A DNA stretch of 64,000 nucleotides from the NCBI RefSeq assembly GCF_021228125.1, contig NZ_JAJQQS010000002.1:620001-684000 (forward strand), given 5' to 3'. This document shows, in pieces, positions 46,371-54,623 of the stretch; within the stretch, counting starts at the first letter, position 1, and every line of letters starts with the position of its first letter. This DNA comes from Streptomyces albireticuli (GTDB lineage: Bacteria; Actinomycetota; Actinomycetes; Streptomycetales; Streptomycetaceae). The position numbers were made by a program, and so were the translations under genes. A model generated the notes under the pieces. That model was given only the letters and a program-made list of their open reading frames with translations, did no database searches and was not told the DNA's origin.

Positions 46371-47024
46371 CTACTCCCCGCCCTGGTCCAGATACGCCAG
46401 AACCGCCAGCACCCGCCGGTTGTCGTCGTCCGACGGCGGCAGCCCCAGCTTCGCGAAGATGTTCGACGTGTGCTTGGCTACGGCCCGTTCCGTCACCTGG
46501 AGCCGGTCGGCTATCGCCGCGTTGGACCGCCCCTGTGCCATCAGCTCCATCACCTCGCGCTCGCGCGGCGTGAGCCGGGCCATCGGCCGGTCCCGCTCCC
46601 GCCGGGACAGCAGCTGAGAGATGACCTGCGGGTCCATCGCGGTGCCGCCCCCGGCCACCCGCCGCACGGCGTCCACGAACTGGTCCGCGTCGAAGACCCG
46701 GTCCTTGAGCAGGTAGCCCACGCCGCCGCTGCCGTCGGCGAGCAGCTCCCGCGCGTAGAGCTGCTCCACGTGCTGGGACAGCACCAGGACCGGCAGGCCG
46801 GGCGTCTCGCGCCGAGCCGCGAGCGCGCACTGGAGGCCCTCGTCCGTGAAGGACGGCGGGAGGCGTACGTCCACGACCGCGACGTCGGGCTTGAGCTCCG
46901 CCAGCGCCCGGGTGAGTTCGGGGCCGCTCTCCACGGCCGCCGCGATCTCGAAGTCGTAGGCCTCCAGCAGCCGGACCAGGCCGTCCCGCAGCAGGAACAG
47001 GTCTTCGGCGAGCACTACGCGCAC
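46371..47024 (-). CDS. NarL/LuxR-type response regulator
   Basis: 217 residues from GTG at 47024 with GGAG upstream. Receiver domain with AEDLFLLRDGLV (acidic pair), phosphoacceptor Asp52 in VAVVDVRLPP and LKD switch lysine (GYLLKDRVFD). The C-terminal HTH reads LTPREREVMELMAQGRSNAA, then IADRLQVTERAVAKHTSNIF. It is the partner of the histidine kinase 162 bp upstream on the same strand. Targets unknown. Confidence 0.95.
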   Translation of the reverse strand: MRVVLAEDLFLLRDGLVRLLEAYDFEIAAAVESGPELTRALAELKPDVAVVDVRLPPSFTDEGLQCALAARRETPGLPVLVLSQHVEQLYARELLADGSGGVGYLLKDRVFDADQFVDAVRRVAGGGTAMDPQVISQLLSRRERDRPMARLTPREREVMELMAQGRSNAAIADRLQVTERAVAKHTSNIFAKLGLPPSDDDNRRVLAVLAYLDQGGE

Positions 47025-47186
47025 GGGGGCTCCATGATCGGGAGGTCGGTGCCCCGGACGCCGGGCGGGCGGGGGCCGTATCCCCTCTATGGTCGCCGAT
47101 GCGAGGACGCGCGGGTCACCCGCGGCGCGGCTGACGTACGGTCATGAGCGCGACGTCTCCCCACCGCTACCGCTGCTCCCTCCTCG

Positions 47187-48488
47187 TCACACCAGCACGC
47201 AGGGAATCTCCATCGTCACCATCGTCGGCCCGCCCGCCGGGCTGCTGACGGCCAGTACCCCGTCGAACGCCCCGAGGCGCCGCTCGATGCCGAGCAGACC
47301 CGTGCCACCGTTCTTGTCACCGACACCGACACCGGCACCGCCCGCGGCACCCGGCTGCGGCGCGCCACCGCGGCCGTTGTCGGTGACCGCGATCCGCAGT
47401 GACCCGTCCGCGTGGTGCACGTCGACCCAGACCCGCCGGGCGCCGGAGTGCTTGGCCGCGTTGGTGAGGACCTCGCTGACCGCGAAGTACGCCGCCGACT
47501 CCACCGGTGCCTCCGCCCGGCCGGCCAGCTCCACGTCGACCTCGACGGGCAGCGGCATCCGCAGCGCCAGGGCCCGTACGGCGTCGCCCAGACCGCGCTC
47601 GGCGAGGACGGGCGGGTGGATGCCGCGCACCAGGTCGCGCAGCTCGGTGAGGGCCTCCGCGGAGTCGGCGCGGGCCGCGGCCAGCAGCCGCTTGGCCTGC
47701 GCGGGGTCCTTCTCGATCAGGGCCTCGACGGTGCCGAGGCTCATGCCCATCGCCACCAGCCGGGCCTGGGCGCCGTCGTGCAGGTCGCGCTCGATGCGGC
47801 GCAGCTCCGCGGCCGAGCTGTCCACGGCGTCGTGCCGGGACTCGGTGAGGTGGTCGACGCGCAGCGCGAGCTCCCGCTCCCGGGTGGGCCGGAGCAACTG
47901 CTGGGCGAGCAGGGCGTGGCCGCGCATGAGGTGCCGGTTCACGAAGATGCCGAGGACGCCGAAGCCGACGCCGGTGGCGGCCGCCAGGTTGGCGGTGAAC
48001 TGATCACTGACGGGGACGAAGGCGAACCAGAACGTGCCGTCGGCGCGCACGATCGGCTTCCAGACACCGAGGGCCAGCACCGGTCCCCAGACCGTGTAGA
48101 GGAGCAGGGTGGCCGGGAGCAGGGCGATCACCGTGCCGATGGTCATGTCCATGAGCAGCCACTGGAGGTCGCGCCAGGTGGCCTTGTCCTTGAGCAGGGC
48201 CACGCACTGTTCGACGTGGCCCACGATCCCGGCGCGCGGGGCGGGCCGCGTGCGGTGGTACGGCGTGGGTATCCGCACGCCCGCCCACGCCTCCGCCTGT
48301 CCGCGGCGCATGTCCGCGTAGGCCCGTACGGCCCGGACGGCGAGGGGGGTGGTGACGAGCCCGATGCCCAGCACGATGAAGCAGATCGAGAGCACGGTGA
48401 GGACGAACAGCAGGATCGACGCCACCAGCCCGAAGATCGCGAGCCATAGCCCCCTCGCGCCCGCCAGCAGTGCGTTGCGGACCTTCAT
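47187..48488 (-). CDS. NarL-type sensor histidine kinase
   Basis: 433 residues from ATG at 48488. Four membrane helices in two pairs (about 10-50 and 110-180), a sensor domain of the Streptomyces PF13796 type, then a HisKA_3 dimerisation region with phospho-His237 in RRIERDLHDGAQARLVAMGM and a HATPase_c domain (VLTNAAKHSGA, DNGRGG, GTGLLGIERR). A Gly/Ala insertion (GAPQPGAAGGAGVGVGDKNG) interrupts the ATP lid. The signal sensed is unknown. Confidence 0.94.
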   Translation of the reverse strand: MKVRNALLAGARGLWLAIFGLVASILLFVLTVLSICFIVLGIGLVTTPLAVRAVRAYADMRRGQAEAWAGVRIPTPYHRTRPAPRAGIVGHVEQCVALLKDKATWRDLQWLLMDMTIGTVIALLPATLLLYTVWGPVLALGVWKPIVRADGTFWFAFVPVSDQFTANLAAATGVGFGVLGIFVNRHLMRGHALLAQQLLRPTRERELALRVDHLTESRHDAVDSSAAELRRIERDLHDGAQARLVAMGMSLGTVEALIEKDPAQAKRLLAAARADSAEALTELRDLVRGIHPPVLAERGLGDAVRALALRMPLPVEVDVELAGRAEAPVESAAYFAVSEVLTNAAKHSGARRVWVDVHHADGSLRIAVTDNGRGGAPQPGAAGGAGVGVGDKNGGTGLLGIERRLGAFDGVLAVSSPAGGPTMVTMEIPCVLV

Positions 48489-48679
48489 CCGGTGTTCTCC
48501 TCGCGCCTGTTCCCGGCACCCGTCGGTCGGGCCCCGGGAACAGTCTGCGTGATCGCGTCCGGCCGGTCACGGGGGCCACTACCCGGCGCATGGTGTACCT
48601 GGGTACACCCTGAACCCCTGGCTGACCTCGGCGTTCGCCCGCGGCGGCGCCGCGCTGCCCGGCTCGGAAGGTGATCGGC

Positions 48680-49249
48680 TCAGAAGGCGATCGGCGGCGC
48701 GTACTTGTACCCGACCCGGCGGACGGTGACGATCGAGGAGCGGTACTCGGCGCCCATCTTGCGGCGGAGCCGGGCCACGTGGACGTCCACGGTGCGGCCG
48801 TCGCCCACGTGACCGTACCCCCAGACCGTCTGCACCAGCTGGTCGCGGGTGTGCACCCGGTTGGGGTGTGCGACGAGGTGGGCGAGCAGCTCGAACTCCA
48901 GGTAGGTCAGGTCCAGGAGCCGGCCCGCGACGCGGGCGACGCGCTGCTCGGAGTCGATGCTCACCAGGGCGTCCCCCTCGGTGGCGGCGGGCGCGGGGGC
49001 CGGCTGCTCGGCCGGTACGAGCACCAGGTAGCCGATCATCGGCGGCTGGCCGGGCAGCGACGGCACGGTGTGCTGCGGCGCGGGCAGCCATGTCGCCGCG
49101 CCGGAGTGCAGCAGCTCGGCGACGGGCGGCACCTCGTCCGGGGCCACGGCGCGGAGCCGGTGGCGGTGGGCGGGGTGCGGGGCCGCGGAACCGGCCGGCG
49201 CTTCCTGGGGGGCCGGGGCGGGCACGGTCAGGGTGCGGAGGTTCGTCAT
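48680..49249 (-). CDS. winged-helix regulator without a receiver domain
   Basis: 189 residues from ATG at 49249. The C-terminal 95 residues are an OmpR/PhoB winged helix (LLDLTYLEFELLAHLVAHPN, LVQTVWGYGHVGDGRTVDVH, ARLRRKMG, VRRVGYKYAPP). The N-terminal 90 residues are Ala/Pro-rich with a GYLVLVPAEQPAPA core and lack the receiver aspartates, so phosphorylation control is unlikely. This is a conserved orphan regulator type in Streptomyces. A 42-codon mini-ORF lies 99 bp upstream in the same direction and may belong to the same transcript. Confidence 0.88.
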   Translation of the reverse strand: MTNLRTLTVPAPAPQEAPAGSAAPHPAHRHRLRAVAPDEVPPVAELLHSGAATWLPAPQHTVPSLPGQPPMIGYLVLVPAEQPAPAPAATEGDALVSIDSEQRVARVAGRLLDLTYLEFELLAHLVAHPNRVHTRDQLVQTVWGYGHVGDGRTVDVHVARLRRKMGAEYRSSIVTVRRVGYKYAPPIAF

Positions 49250-49348
49250 GGAGAGCTCAGCTCTTTCGCGCGAGGGACCGTCGAATGGACGTGCTTTGCG
49301 CGGGCCGTTGGCCGGGTGCGGTGACCGGCGGCTGACTTCGACGTGGGG

Positions 49349-49477
49349 TCAGCGGGGGGAGGGGGCCTGCGCGGAGGTCGCGCGGCAACACACTCGGTCG
49401 AAGTCGTCGTGCTGACGGGAAGGCCAGAAGGGCTCGAGGTCGGTGCGACCCGTCGCGGTGTTCTGGTAGCTGGCCAT
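49349..49477 (-). CDS. 42-aa mini-ORF with adjacent cysteines, possible leader peptide
   Basis: ATG at 49477 to TGA at 49349-49351. The peptide begins MASYQNTATGRTDLEPFWPS and contains RQHDDFDRVCCRATSAQAPS. The D-x-x-R-V-C-C-R segment resembles, by eye, the RHVDL..RVC(S) cysteine motif of the short actinobacterial putative leader peptides found upstream of sulfur genes. It has only a weak ribosome site (AGG) and is the first ORF upstream of the winged-helix regulator. I judge it translated because of its length, codon bias and motif, but this is not certain. Confidence 0.55.
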   Translation of the reverse strand: MASYQNTATGRTDLEPFWPSRQHDDFDRVCCRATSAQAPSPR

Positions 49478-49582
49478 GCGCCTATTGAAGCATGACCTGG
49501 GACGGAACAGCAGGGTCGGCCGGTGCTCGATACGGAAGCTTGGCGTTCGCCGGGGCGCGTGCCGCCGGGGCCGCGGGCGCCC

Positions 49583-49610
49583 GGCGGGCGGGTGCCGGGG
49601 CCCGCCCGCC
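49583..49610. terminator. terminator hairpin after sphingomyelinase-like gene
   Basis: GGCGGGCGGG / CCCGCCCGCC, a perfect 10-bp stem with an 8-base loop, 20 bp beyond the stop of the 49631-50632 gene. Confidence 0.75.
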
Positions 49611-49630
49611 GTAAGTGCCCCCGCTGCGGA

Positions 49631-50632
49631 TCAGCTCTTACCGGCGGTCACCGGGTAGTGGTCCGAGAGGTTGGTGTACGTGTAGTCCTTGCCCCAGCTG
49701 GAGACGGTCCAGGGCGCGGACCGCTCCTTGACGACGGTGTTCCGCCAGGTCGCGGGGCGGGCGTGGCCCTTGCGGTGCAGGACGTAGTCGAGGTCCTCGC
49801 GGCCGTCGGTGGGGTAGCGGTAGGCGGCGATGGAGTTCTCCTTCGTGTCGAAGGAGTACGGGTGCCCGTCGCGGGTGCCCGCGGGCTCCAGACCGGCGTT
49901 CGCGAGCATCGAGGGGTATTCGTCGCCGTGGAAGTCCACGTTCAGGTCGCCCGCCACCATGACCTGCTCGCCCGCGGGGATCTTCTTGGCGTCGAGGAAG
50001 GCGCCGATCTGCCGGAACTGCTTGGCGCGGTCCGCCACGGCCTCGCCCGCCCCGCAGCCGCTGTCGGTGGATTGGGCGTGCGTGCCGACCACGTGGACCT
50101 TGGTGCCGTTCACGTCCAGCACCGCGTAGGCGAAGCCCTTGTTGGACCACCAGTCCGCGCCGCAGGCGTCCGCGAAGATCACCTGTTCCTTGCGGACGAT
50201 CGGCCACTTGCTGAGGATCGTCACTCCGCCGTCCTCCGGCGTCGTGGAGGAGTAGTTCCCGCCCGTGGCGTCCCAGCCGTCCTTGCTCCGGCCCACGACC
50301 GGCGTCTGGTGCGGGTACTGCCCGGCGGCGCCGGCCTTCAGTGCGTCCGAGGCCTCGTTGTCGAAGGCTTCCTGGAGGACGACGACATCGTTGCCACGGA
50401 AGAATCCGGCGGCCGTTATCTCCTTGGCGCGGTGGTCCTGCCCCCAATTCGGGTAGAGATTCTTGCTCATGAGAAAGGTGTTGTACGTGAGCACCTTCAA
50501 CTCCGGTACGGCGGCGGCGTCCGGCGCCGAGGTCGCCGCCAGGGCCGACTGGGGTACCACGGCGGTGAGGGTGACGGCCGCGAGGGCGGCGGTGAGCGCG
50601 GAGGTGATTCCGGCGCGCTTGACGATCGGCAC
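49631..50632 (-). CDS. secreted sphingomyelinase C-type phosphodiesterase
   Basis: 333 residues from GTG at 50632 with GGGAG upstream. Sec signal peptide ending AVVPQSALAATSA. EEP fold: VLTYNTFLMSKNLYPNWGQD, VVVLQEAFDN (metal Glu), THAQSTDSGCG, VAGDLNVDFHGDEYPSML and NLSDHYPV (catalytic His). The DVVVLQEAF and SDHYP blocks together with FFRGNDVV are typical of bacterial sphingomyelin phosphodiesterases. It would release phosphocholine or related head groups from host or soil membrane lipids, but a nuclease or other phospholipase role cannot be excluded. Confidence 0.9.
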   Translation of the reverse strand: MPIVKRAGITSALTAALAAVTLTAVVPQSALAATSAPDAAAVPELKVLTYNTFLMSKNLYPNWGQDHRAKEITAAGFFRGNDVVVLQEAFDNEASDALKAGAAGQYPHQTPVVGRSKDGWDATGGNYSSTTPEDGGVTILSKWPIVRKEQVIFADACGADWWSNKGFAYAVLDVNGTKVHVVGTHAQSTDSGCGAGEAVADRAKQFRQIGAFLDAKKIPAGEQVMVAGDLNVDFHGDEYPSMLANAGLEPAGTRDGHPYSFDTKENSIAAYRYPTDGREDLDYVLHRKGHARPATWRNTVVKERSAPWTVSSWGKDYTYTNLSDHYPVTAGKS

Positions 50633-50948
50633 TGCATCTCCCTGTGGGGGACGGGGTAGCCCTGATGCGGGTGTGACCCCTGATTCGGGTGGGGAAAAGA
50701 GCCGTCCACATCAAATCAGCCACGGTTACGCCCGTATAGCTTTCAGATGATCAATTGCCTTACGGGAGCGGTCGACTTGGTCCTGTAACCGGTGGTAAGT
50801 CGGATATGCGGGGAGAGGGTGCGGATTTCTCCCGCATGATTGACGAAGACGCCGGAAGAGGAAAAGATCCCGGACCGTTCCCGTCCCCGGTCTCCCCGGT
50901 CTCCCCGGTCTCCCCGGGTCCGGTGGAGTTCCGCAGGAGGAGGAGTGC
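50633..50948. other. 316-bp divergent intergenic region, AT-richer than average
   Basis: No gene. It holds the promoters of the sphingomyelinase-like gene (-) and the HAD hydrolase (+). Bases 50700-50850 are clearly less GC-rich than the rest of the window, with GTATAGCTTTCAGATGATCA around 50740. CCCGTA (50732-50737) and TACGGG (50761-50766) form a wide inverted repeat. Near 50887 a GGTCTCCCC unit is repeated three times ahead of the HAD start. Confidence 0.6.
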
Positions 50949-51575
50949 ATGTCCCGTCCCCGCCCCCGAGGGCTGCTCGTGGATTTCGGCGGAGTGCTCA
51001 CGACCCCGGTCGGCGAGGCCACCGAGGCGTTCTGCCGGAGCGAGGGGCTGGCGCCCGACGCCTTCGCGAACGTCATCACGAAAGACCCCGCGGGGCGCGC
51101 GCTGTACGCGGACCTGGAGCTCGGGCGGATCACCCAGACCGAGTGGAACACCCGTACGGCACCCCTGCTCGGCGTCGACCCCACCGGCCTGCTCGGCCGC
51201 GTCCTGGCCGGCCTCCGCCCCGAGCCCGCGCTGCTCGCGGCCGTCGACGCCGCCCGCCGCGCGGGCATCAGGACCGGCCTCCTCTCCAACAGCGTCGGCC
51301 GCGCGCCCCACGACCCGTACCAGGGCTACGACCTGGACACCCGCTTCGACACCGTCGTCCTCTCCGACCACCACGGCACCCGCAAACCCGATCCCGCGCT
51401 CTACGCGACGGCGCTCGAACTCCTGGAACTCCCGGCCCACGCCTGCGTATTCGTCGACGACTCCCCCCGGAACCTGGACCCGGCCCGTGACCTGGGGATG
51501 ACCGCACTCCTGGACACGACCCCGCCGGAGACGGTCGGCGGCCTGGAGGAGATCTTCGGCATCCCCCTCAGCTGA
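50949..51575 (+). CDS. HAD-superfamily hydrolase (subfamily IA)
   Basis: 208 residues from ATG at 50949 with an AGGAGGAGG site upstream. HAD motifs: LLVDFGGVLTTP (I), GLLSNSVGR (II), GTRKPDPALY (III) and CVFVDDSPRNL (IV). The DFGGV form lacks the second aspartate of motif I, as in epoxide hydrolase- and haloacid dehalogenase-like branches. It could be a phosphatase or a dehalogenase-like enzyme. It is monocistronic by position. Confidence 0.9.
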   Translation: MSRPRPRGLLVDFGGVLTTPVGEATEAFCRSEGLAPDAFANVITKDPAGRALYADLELGRITQTEWNTRTAPLLGVDPTGLLGRVLAGLRPEPALLAAVDAARRAGIRTGLLSNSVGRAPHDPYQGYDLDTRFDTVVLSDHHGTRKPDPALYATALELLELPAHACVFVDDSPRNLDPARDLGMTALLDTTPPETVGGLEEIFGIPLS

Positions 51576-51622
51576 CGAGGCCGGAGGCGCGGCACGCGGG
51601 TCGTAGCGGCGGGGACCTCGTC

Positions 51623-51639
51623 TATACATCGCGTGTATA
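51623..51639. promoter_or_regulatory. PadR-type operator
   Basis: TATACA-TCGCG-TGTATA is a perfect inverted repeat 21 bp before the padR ATG. TAGACT at 51649-51654 makes a good -10 box six bases before the ATG, so the mRNA is probably leaderless and the operator overlaps the -35 region. Autorepression is expected. Confidence 0.7.
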
Positions 51640-51660
51640 CGCGCTCTGTAGACTGCCCGC

Positions 51661-52185
51661 ATGTCAATCGGACACACCCTGCTCGGTCTCCTGGAGACCG
51701 GTCCGCGCCACGGCTACGACCTCAAGCGCGCCTTCGACGCCCGATTCGGCCAGGACCGCCCGCTGCACTACGGGCAGGTCTACTCCACCATGTCGCGGCT
51801 GCTCAAGAACGGCCTCGTCGAGGTCGAGGGCATCGAGCACGGCGAGGGCCCGGACCGCAAGCGCTACGCCATCACCGACGCCGGGATCACGGACGTCGAG
51901 CGGTGGCTGGTCCAGCCCGAGAAGCCCGAGCCGTACCTCCAGTCGACGCTCTACACCAAGGTCGTCCTCGCCCTGCTCACGGGCCGGGACGCGGCCGGGC
52001 TGCTGGACGCCCAGCGCGCCGAGCACCTGCGGCTGATGCGCGGCCTCACCGAGCGCAAGCGCTCCGGCGACCTCGCCGACCAGCTCATCTGCGACCACGC
52101 CCTCTTCCACCTCGAAGCCGACCTGCGCTGGCTGGAACTCACGGCCGCCCGGCTCGACCAGCTCGGGAAGACGGTGCGGACGTGA
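51661..52185 (+). CDS. PadR-family transcriptional regulator
   Basis: 174 residues from ATG at 51661; no Shine-Dalgarno, consistent with leaderless translation. The winged helix is MSIGHTLLGLLETGPRHGYD, LKRAF, then YGQVYSTMSRLLKNGLVEVE and RKRYAITDAG, followed by a helical dimerisation arm ending in DLRWLELTAARLDQLGKTVR. PadR regulators control efflux systems in response to drugs. Its stop overlaps the GTG of the ABC ATPase (GTGA). Confidence 0.93.
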   Translation: MSIGHTLLGLLETGPRHGYDLKRAFDARFGQDRPLHYGQVYSTMSRLLKNGLVEVEGIEHGEGPDRKRYAITDAGITDVERWLVQPEKPEPYLQSTLYTKVVLALLTGRDAAGLLDAQRAEHLRLMRGLTERKRSGDLADQLICDHALFHLEADLRWLELTAARLDQLGKTVRT

Positions 52186-52874
52186 CCCCGGCCGGCTCCC
52201 TCCTCGCGGCCACGGGCCTGCGCAAGGCGTACGGGCCGACGACCGCCCTCGACGGCGCGGAGTTCTCCATCCACCCCGGTGAGGTCGTCGCCGTCATGGG
52301 CCCTTCCGGCTCCGGCAAGTCGACCCTGCTGCACTGCCTCGCAGGCATCGTGCGCCCCGACGCCGGGGCGGTCTCCTACGACGGCCGCGACCTGCTGGGG
52401 ATGTCCGACTCCGAGCGCAGCGCCCTGCGCCGGGGGGAGTTCGGCTTCGTCTTCCAGTTCGGCCGCCTCGTGCCCGAGCTGACGTGCGTCGAGAACACCG
52501 CCCTGCCGCTGCGCCTGGCGGGCGTCAAGCGCAGGAAGGCCGAGGCGCTGGCCATGGAGTGGCTGGAGCGCCTGGAGGTGGCCGACACCCGGGGCAAGCG
52601 CCCCACCGAGGTCTCCGGCGGCCAGGGCCAGCGCGTCGCCGTCGCCCGCGCCCTCGTCACCACCCCGCGCGTCGTCTTCGCCGACGAACCGACCGGAGCC
52701 CTGGACTCCCTCAACGGCGAGCGCGTGATGGAACTCCTCACCGCCGCCGCCCGGGAGACCCGCGCCGCCGTCGTCCTCGTCACCCACGAGGCCCGCGTCG
52801 CCGCCTACTCCGACCGCGAGGTCATCGTCCGCGACGGCCGCGCCCGCGACATGGCGGGCGTGGGACGTCCGTGA
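52182..52874 (+). CDS. ABC transporter ATP-binding protein (LolD/MacB type), no permease partner present
   Basis: 230 residues from GTG at 52182, overlapping the padR stop. Walker A MGPSGSGKSTLLHCLAG, Q-loop FVFQFGRLVPELTC, signature EVSGGQGQRVAVARAL, Walker B RVVFADEPTGALDS and H-loop VTHEARVA are all intact. This subfamily normally works with an FtsX-type permease encoded just downstream. Here the next 95 bp hold only a terminator and then glnA from the other strand. A GTG at 52871 overlaps the ATPase stop exactly as a permease start would, but the frame stays open only about 33 codons. Confidence 0.92.
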   Translation: MTPAGSLLAATGLRKAYGPTTALDGAEFSIHPGEVVAVMGPSGSGKSTLLHCLAGIVRPDAGAVSYDGRDLLGMSDSERSALRRGEFGFVFQFGRLVPELTCVENTALPLRLAGVKRRKAEALAMEWLERLEVADTRGKRPTEVSGGQGQRVAVARALVTTPRVVFADEPTGALDSLNGERVMELLTAAARETRAAVVLVTHEARVAAYSDREVIVRDGRARDMAGVGRP

Positions 52875-52904
52875 CCCCGCCCCGCGACGCCGGTGGAACG
52901 CGCC

Positions 52905-52940
52905 GAGCCCCTGGCACCGCGAGGGCGGTACCAGGGGCTC
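52905..52940. terminator. bidirectional terminator hairpin
   Basis: GAGCCCCTGG (52905-52914) and CCAGGGGCTC (52931-52940) pair perfectly, with ACCGC / GCGGT continuing the stem inside. Located between the convergent ABC ATPase and glnA genes. Confidence 0.85.
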
Positions 52941-52968
52941 GGACGTCGGCCCGGGAGCTCGGTTCGAC

Positions 52969-54378
52969 CTAGAGGTCGAAGTACATCTCGAACTCGTGCG
53001 GGTGCGGGCGCAGCTGGATCGGGGCGATCTCCTGCGTGCGCTTGTAGTCGATCCAGGTCTCGATCAGGTCGGACGTGAAGACACCGCCGGCCTGGAGGTA
53101 CTCGTTGTCGGCCTCGAGGGCCTCGAGGACGGCCGGGAGGGAGGTCGGGACCTGGGGGACGCCCGCGTGCTCGTCGGGGGCGAGCTCGTAGAGATCCTTG
53201 TCGATCGGCTCGGCGGGCTCGATCTTGTTCTTCACGCCGTCGAGGCCGGCCAGGAGGAGGGCCGAGAAGGCGAGGTACGGGTTCGAGGACGGGTCCGGGG
53301 CGCGGAACTCGACGCGCTTGGCCTTCGGGTTGGAGCCCGTGATCGGGATGCGCATCGCGGCGGAGCGGTTGCGCTGGGAGTAGACCAGGTTGACCGGGGC
53401 CTCGAAGCCGGGGACCAGGCGGTGGTAGGAGTTCACCGTCGGGTTGGTGAAGGCCAGCAGCGACGGGGCGTGCTTGAGGATGCCGCCGATGTAGTAGCGG
53501 GCGGTGTCCGAGAGGCCCGCGTAGCCCTGCTCGTCGTAGAAGAGGGGCTCGCCGTTGCTCCACAGCGACTGGTGGACGTGCATGCCCGAACCGTTGTCAC
53601 CGAAGATCGGCTTCGGCATGAAGGTCGCGGTCTTGCCGTTGCGCCAGGCGACGTTCTTGACGATGTACTTGAACAGCATCAGGTCGTCGGCCGCGGCGAG
53701 CAGCGTGTTGAACTTGTAGTTGATCTCCGCCTGGCCGGCCGTGCCGACCTCGTGGTGCTGGCGCTCGACCTGGAGGCCGGCCGCGTCCAGCTCCAGGGAG
53801 ATCTCCGCGCGCAGGTCGGCGAAGTGGTCGACCGGCGGGGCCGGGAAGTAACCGCCCTTGTAGCGGACCTTGTAACCGCGGTTGTTCTCCACCGCACCGG
53901 TGTTCCAGGCGCCGGCCTCGGAGTCGATGTGGTAGAAGGACTCGTTCGCCGCGGTGTTGAAGCGGACGTTGTCGAAGACGTAGAACTCGGCCTCGGGGCC
54001 GAAGTACGCGGTGTCCGCGATACCGGTGGAGGCGAGGTACGCCTCGGCCTTCTTCGCGATGTTGCGCGGGTCACGGCTGTACTGCTCGCCCGTGATCGGG
54101 TCGTGGATGAAGAAATTGATGTTGAGCGTCTTGTCCCGGCGGAAAGGGTCCACCCGGGCGGTGCTCACATCGGCGCGCAGGGCCATGTCGGACTCGTGGA
54201 TGGCCTGGAAGCCGCGGATCGACGAGCCGTCGAACGCGAGCTCCTCGGCCGGGTCGAACGCCGCCGCCGGGATCGTGAAGTGCTGCATCACGCCAGGCAG
54301 GTCGCAGAAGCGGACATCGACGAACTTGACGTCCTCGTCCTTGATGAACTTCTTGGCGTCGTCGCCGTTCTGGAACAT
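52969..54378 (-). CDS. glnA: glutamine synthetase type I
   Basis: 469 residues from ATG at 54378 with AGGAGGAG upstream, the usual length for Streptomyces GlnA. The ATPase and substrate loops are intact: [53 protein letters not shown]. The adenylylation tyrosine sits in [11 protein letters not shown], the target of GlnE encoded at 23273-26383. It makes glutamine from glutamate and ammonia. Expression is predicted to be driven by GlnR from the box at 54488-54535. Confidence 0.98.
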   Translation of the reverse strand: MFQNGDDAKKFIKDEDVKFVDVRFCDLPGVMQHFTIPAAAFDPAEELAFDGSSIRGFQAIHESDMALRADVSTARVDPFRRDKTLNINFFIHDPITGEQYSRDPRNIAKKAEAYLASTGIADTAYFGPEAEFYVFDNVRFNTAANESFYHIDSEAGAWNTGAVENNRGYKVRYKGGYFPAPPVDHFADLRAEISLELDAAGLQVERQHHEVGTAGQAEINYKFNTLLAAADDLMLFKYIVKNVAWRNGKTATFMPKPIFGDNGSGMHVHQSLWSNGEPLFYDEQGYAGLSDTARYYIGGILKHAPSLLAFTNPTVNSYHRLVPGFEAPVNLVYSQRNRSAAMRIPITGSNPKAKRVEFRAPDPSSNPYLAFSALLLAGLDGVKNKIEPAEPIDKDLYELAPDEHAGVPQVPTSLPAVLEALEADNEYLQAGGVFTSDLIETWIDYKRTQEIAPIQLRPHPHEFEMYFDL

Positions 54379-54487
54379 CCAACTCCTCCTAGCCCGGCCG
54401 TGAGCGGTCGGGGTTGTTTCGGTGGCGCAGTCCATATGCGGGTTCATATGCAGTGTGGCGCGCTGACGCCGACCCTAGAGAGACGGG

Positions 54488-54535
54488 ATTTCTCAAGCAT
54501 GACCCATTTGTTTCGCCGAGGTTAACCGGATCGAA
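54488..54535 (-). promoter_or_regulatory. GlnR box of glnA
   Basis: On the minus strand: TTAAC-(6)-GAAAC-(6)-GTCAT-(6)-GAAAT, two complete a/b site pairs with the correct 6-base spacers. This matches the consensus bound by the OmpR-type nitrogen regulator GlnR in Streptomyces. It is 110 bp upstream of the glnA start. Confidence 0.85.
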
Positions 54536-54623
54536 GCCCGGATCCGGCCCCGGACCGGTCCGAAACGCCGAATGCGCGGACCCGGCCGGAAGGGAACGTA
54601 TGCGGTCGCAGTACCGTGGACGG

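Noticed and set aside
52872..52972. A real permease gene after the PadR-ATPase
   Set aside because: The frame stays open only about 33 codons and has no hydrophobic helix, so it cannot encode a permease.
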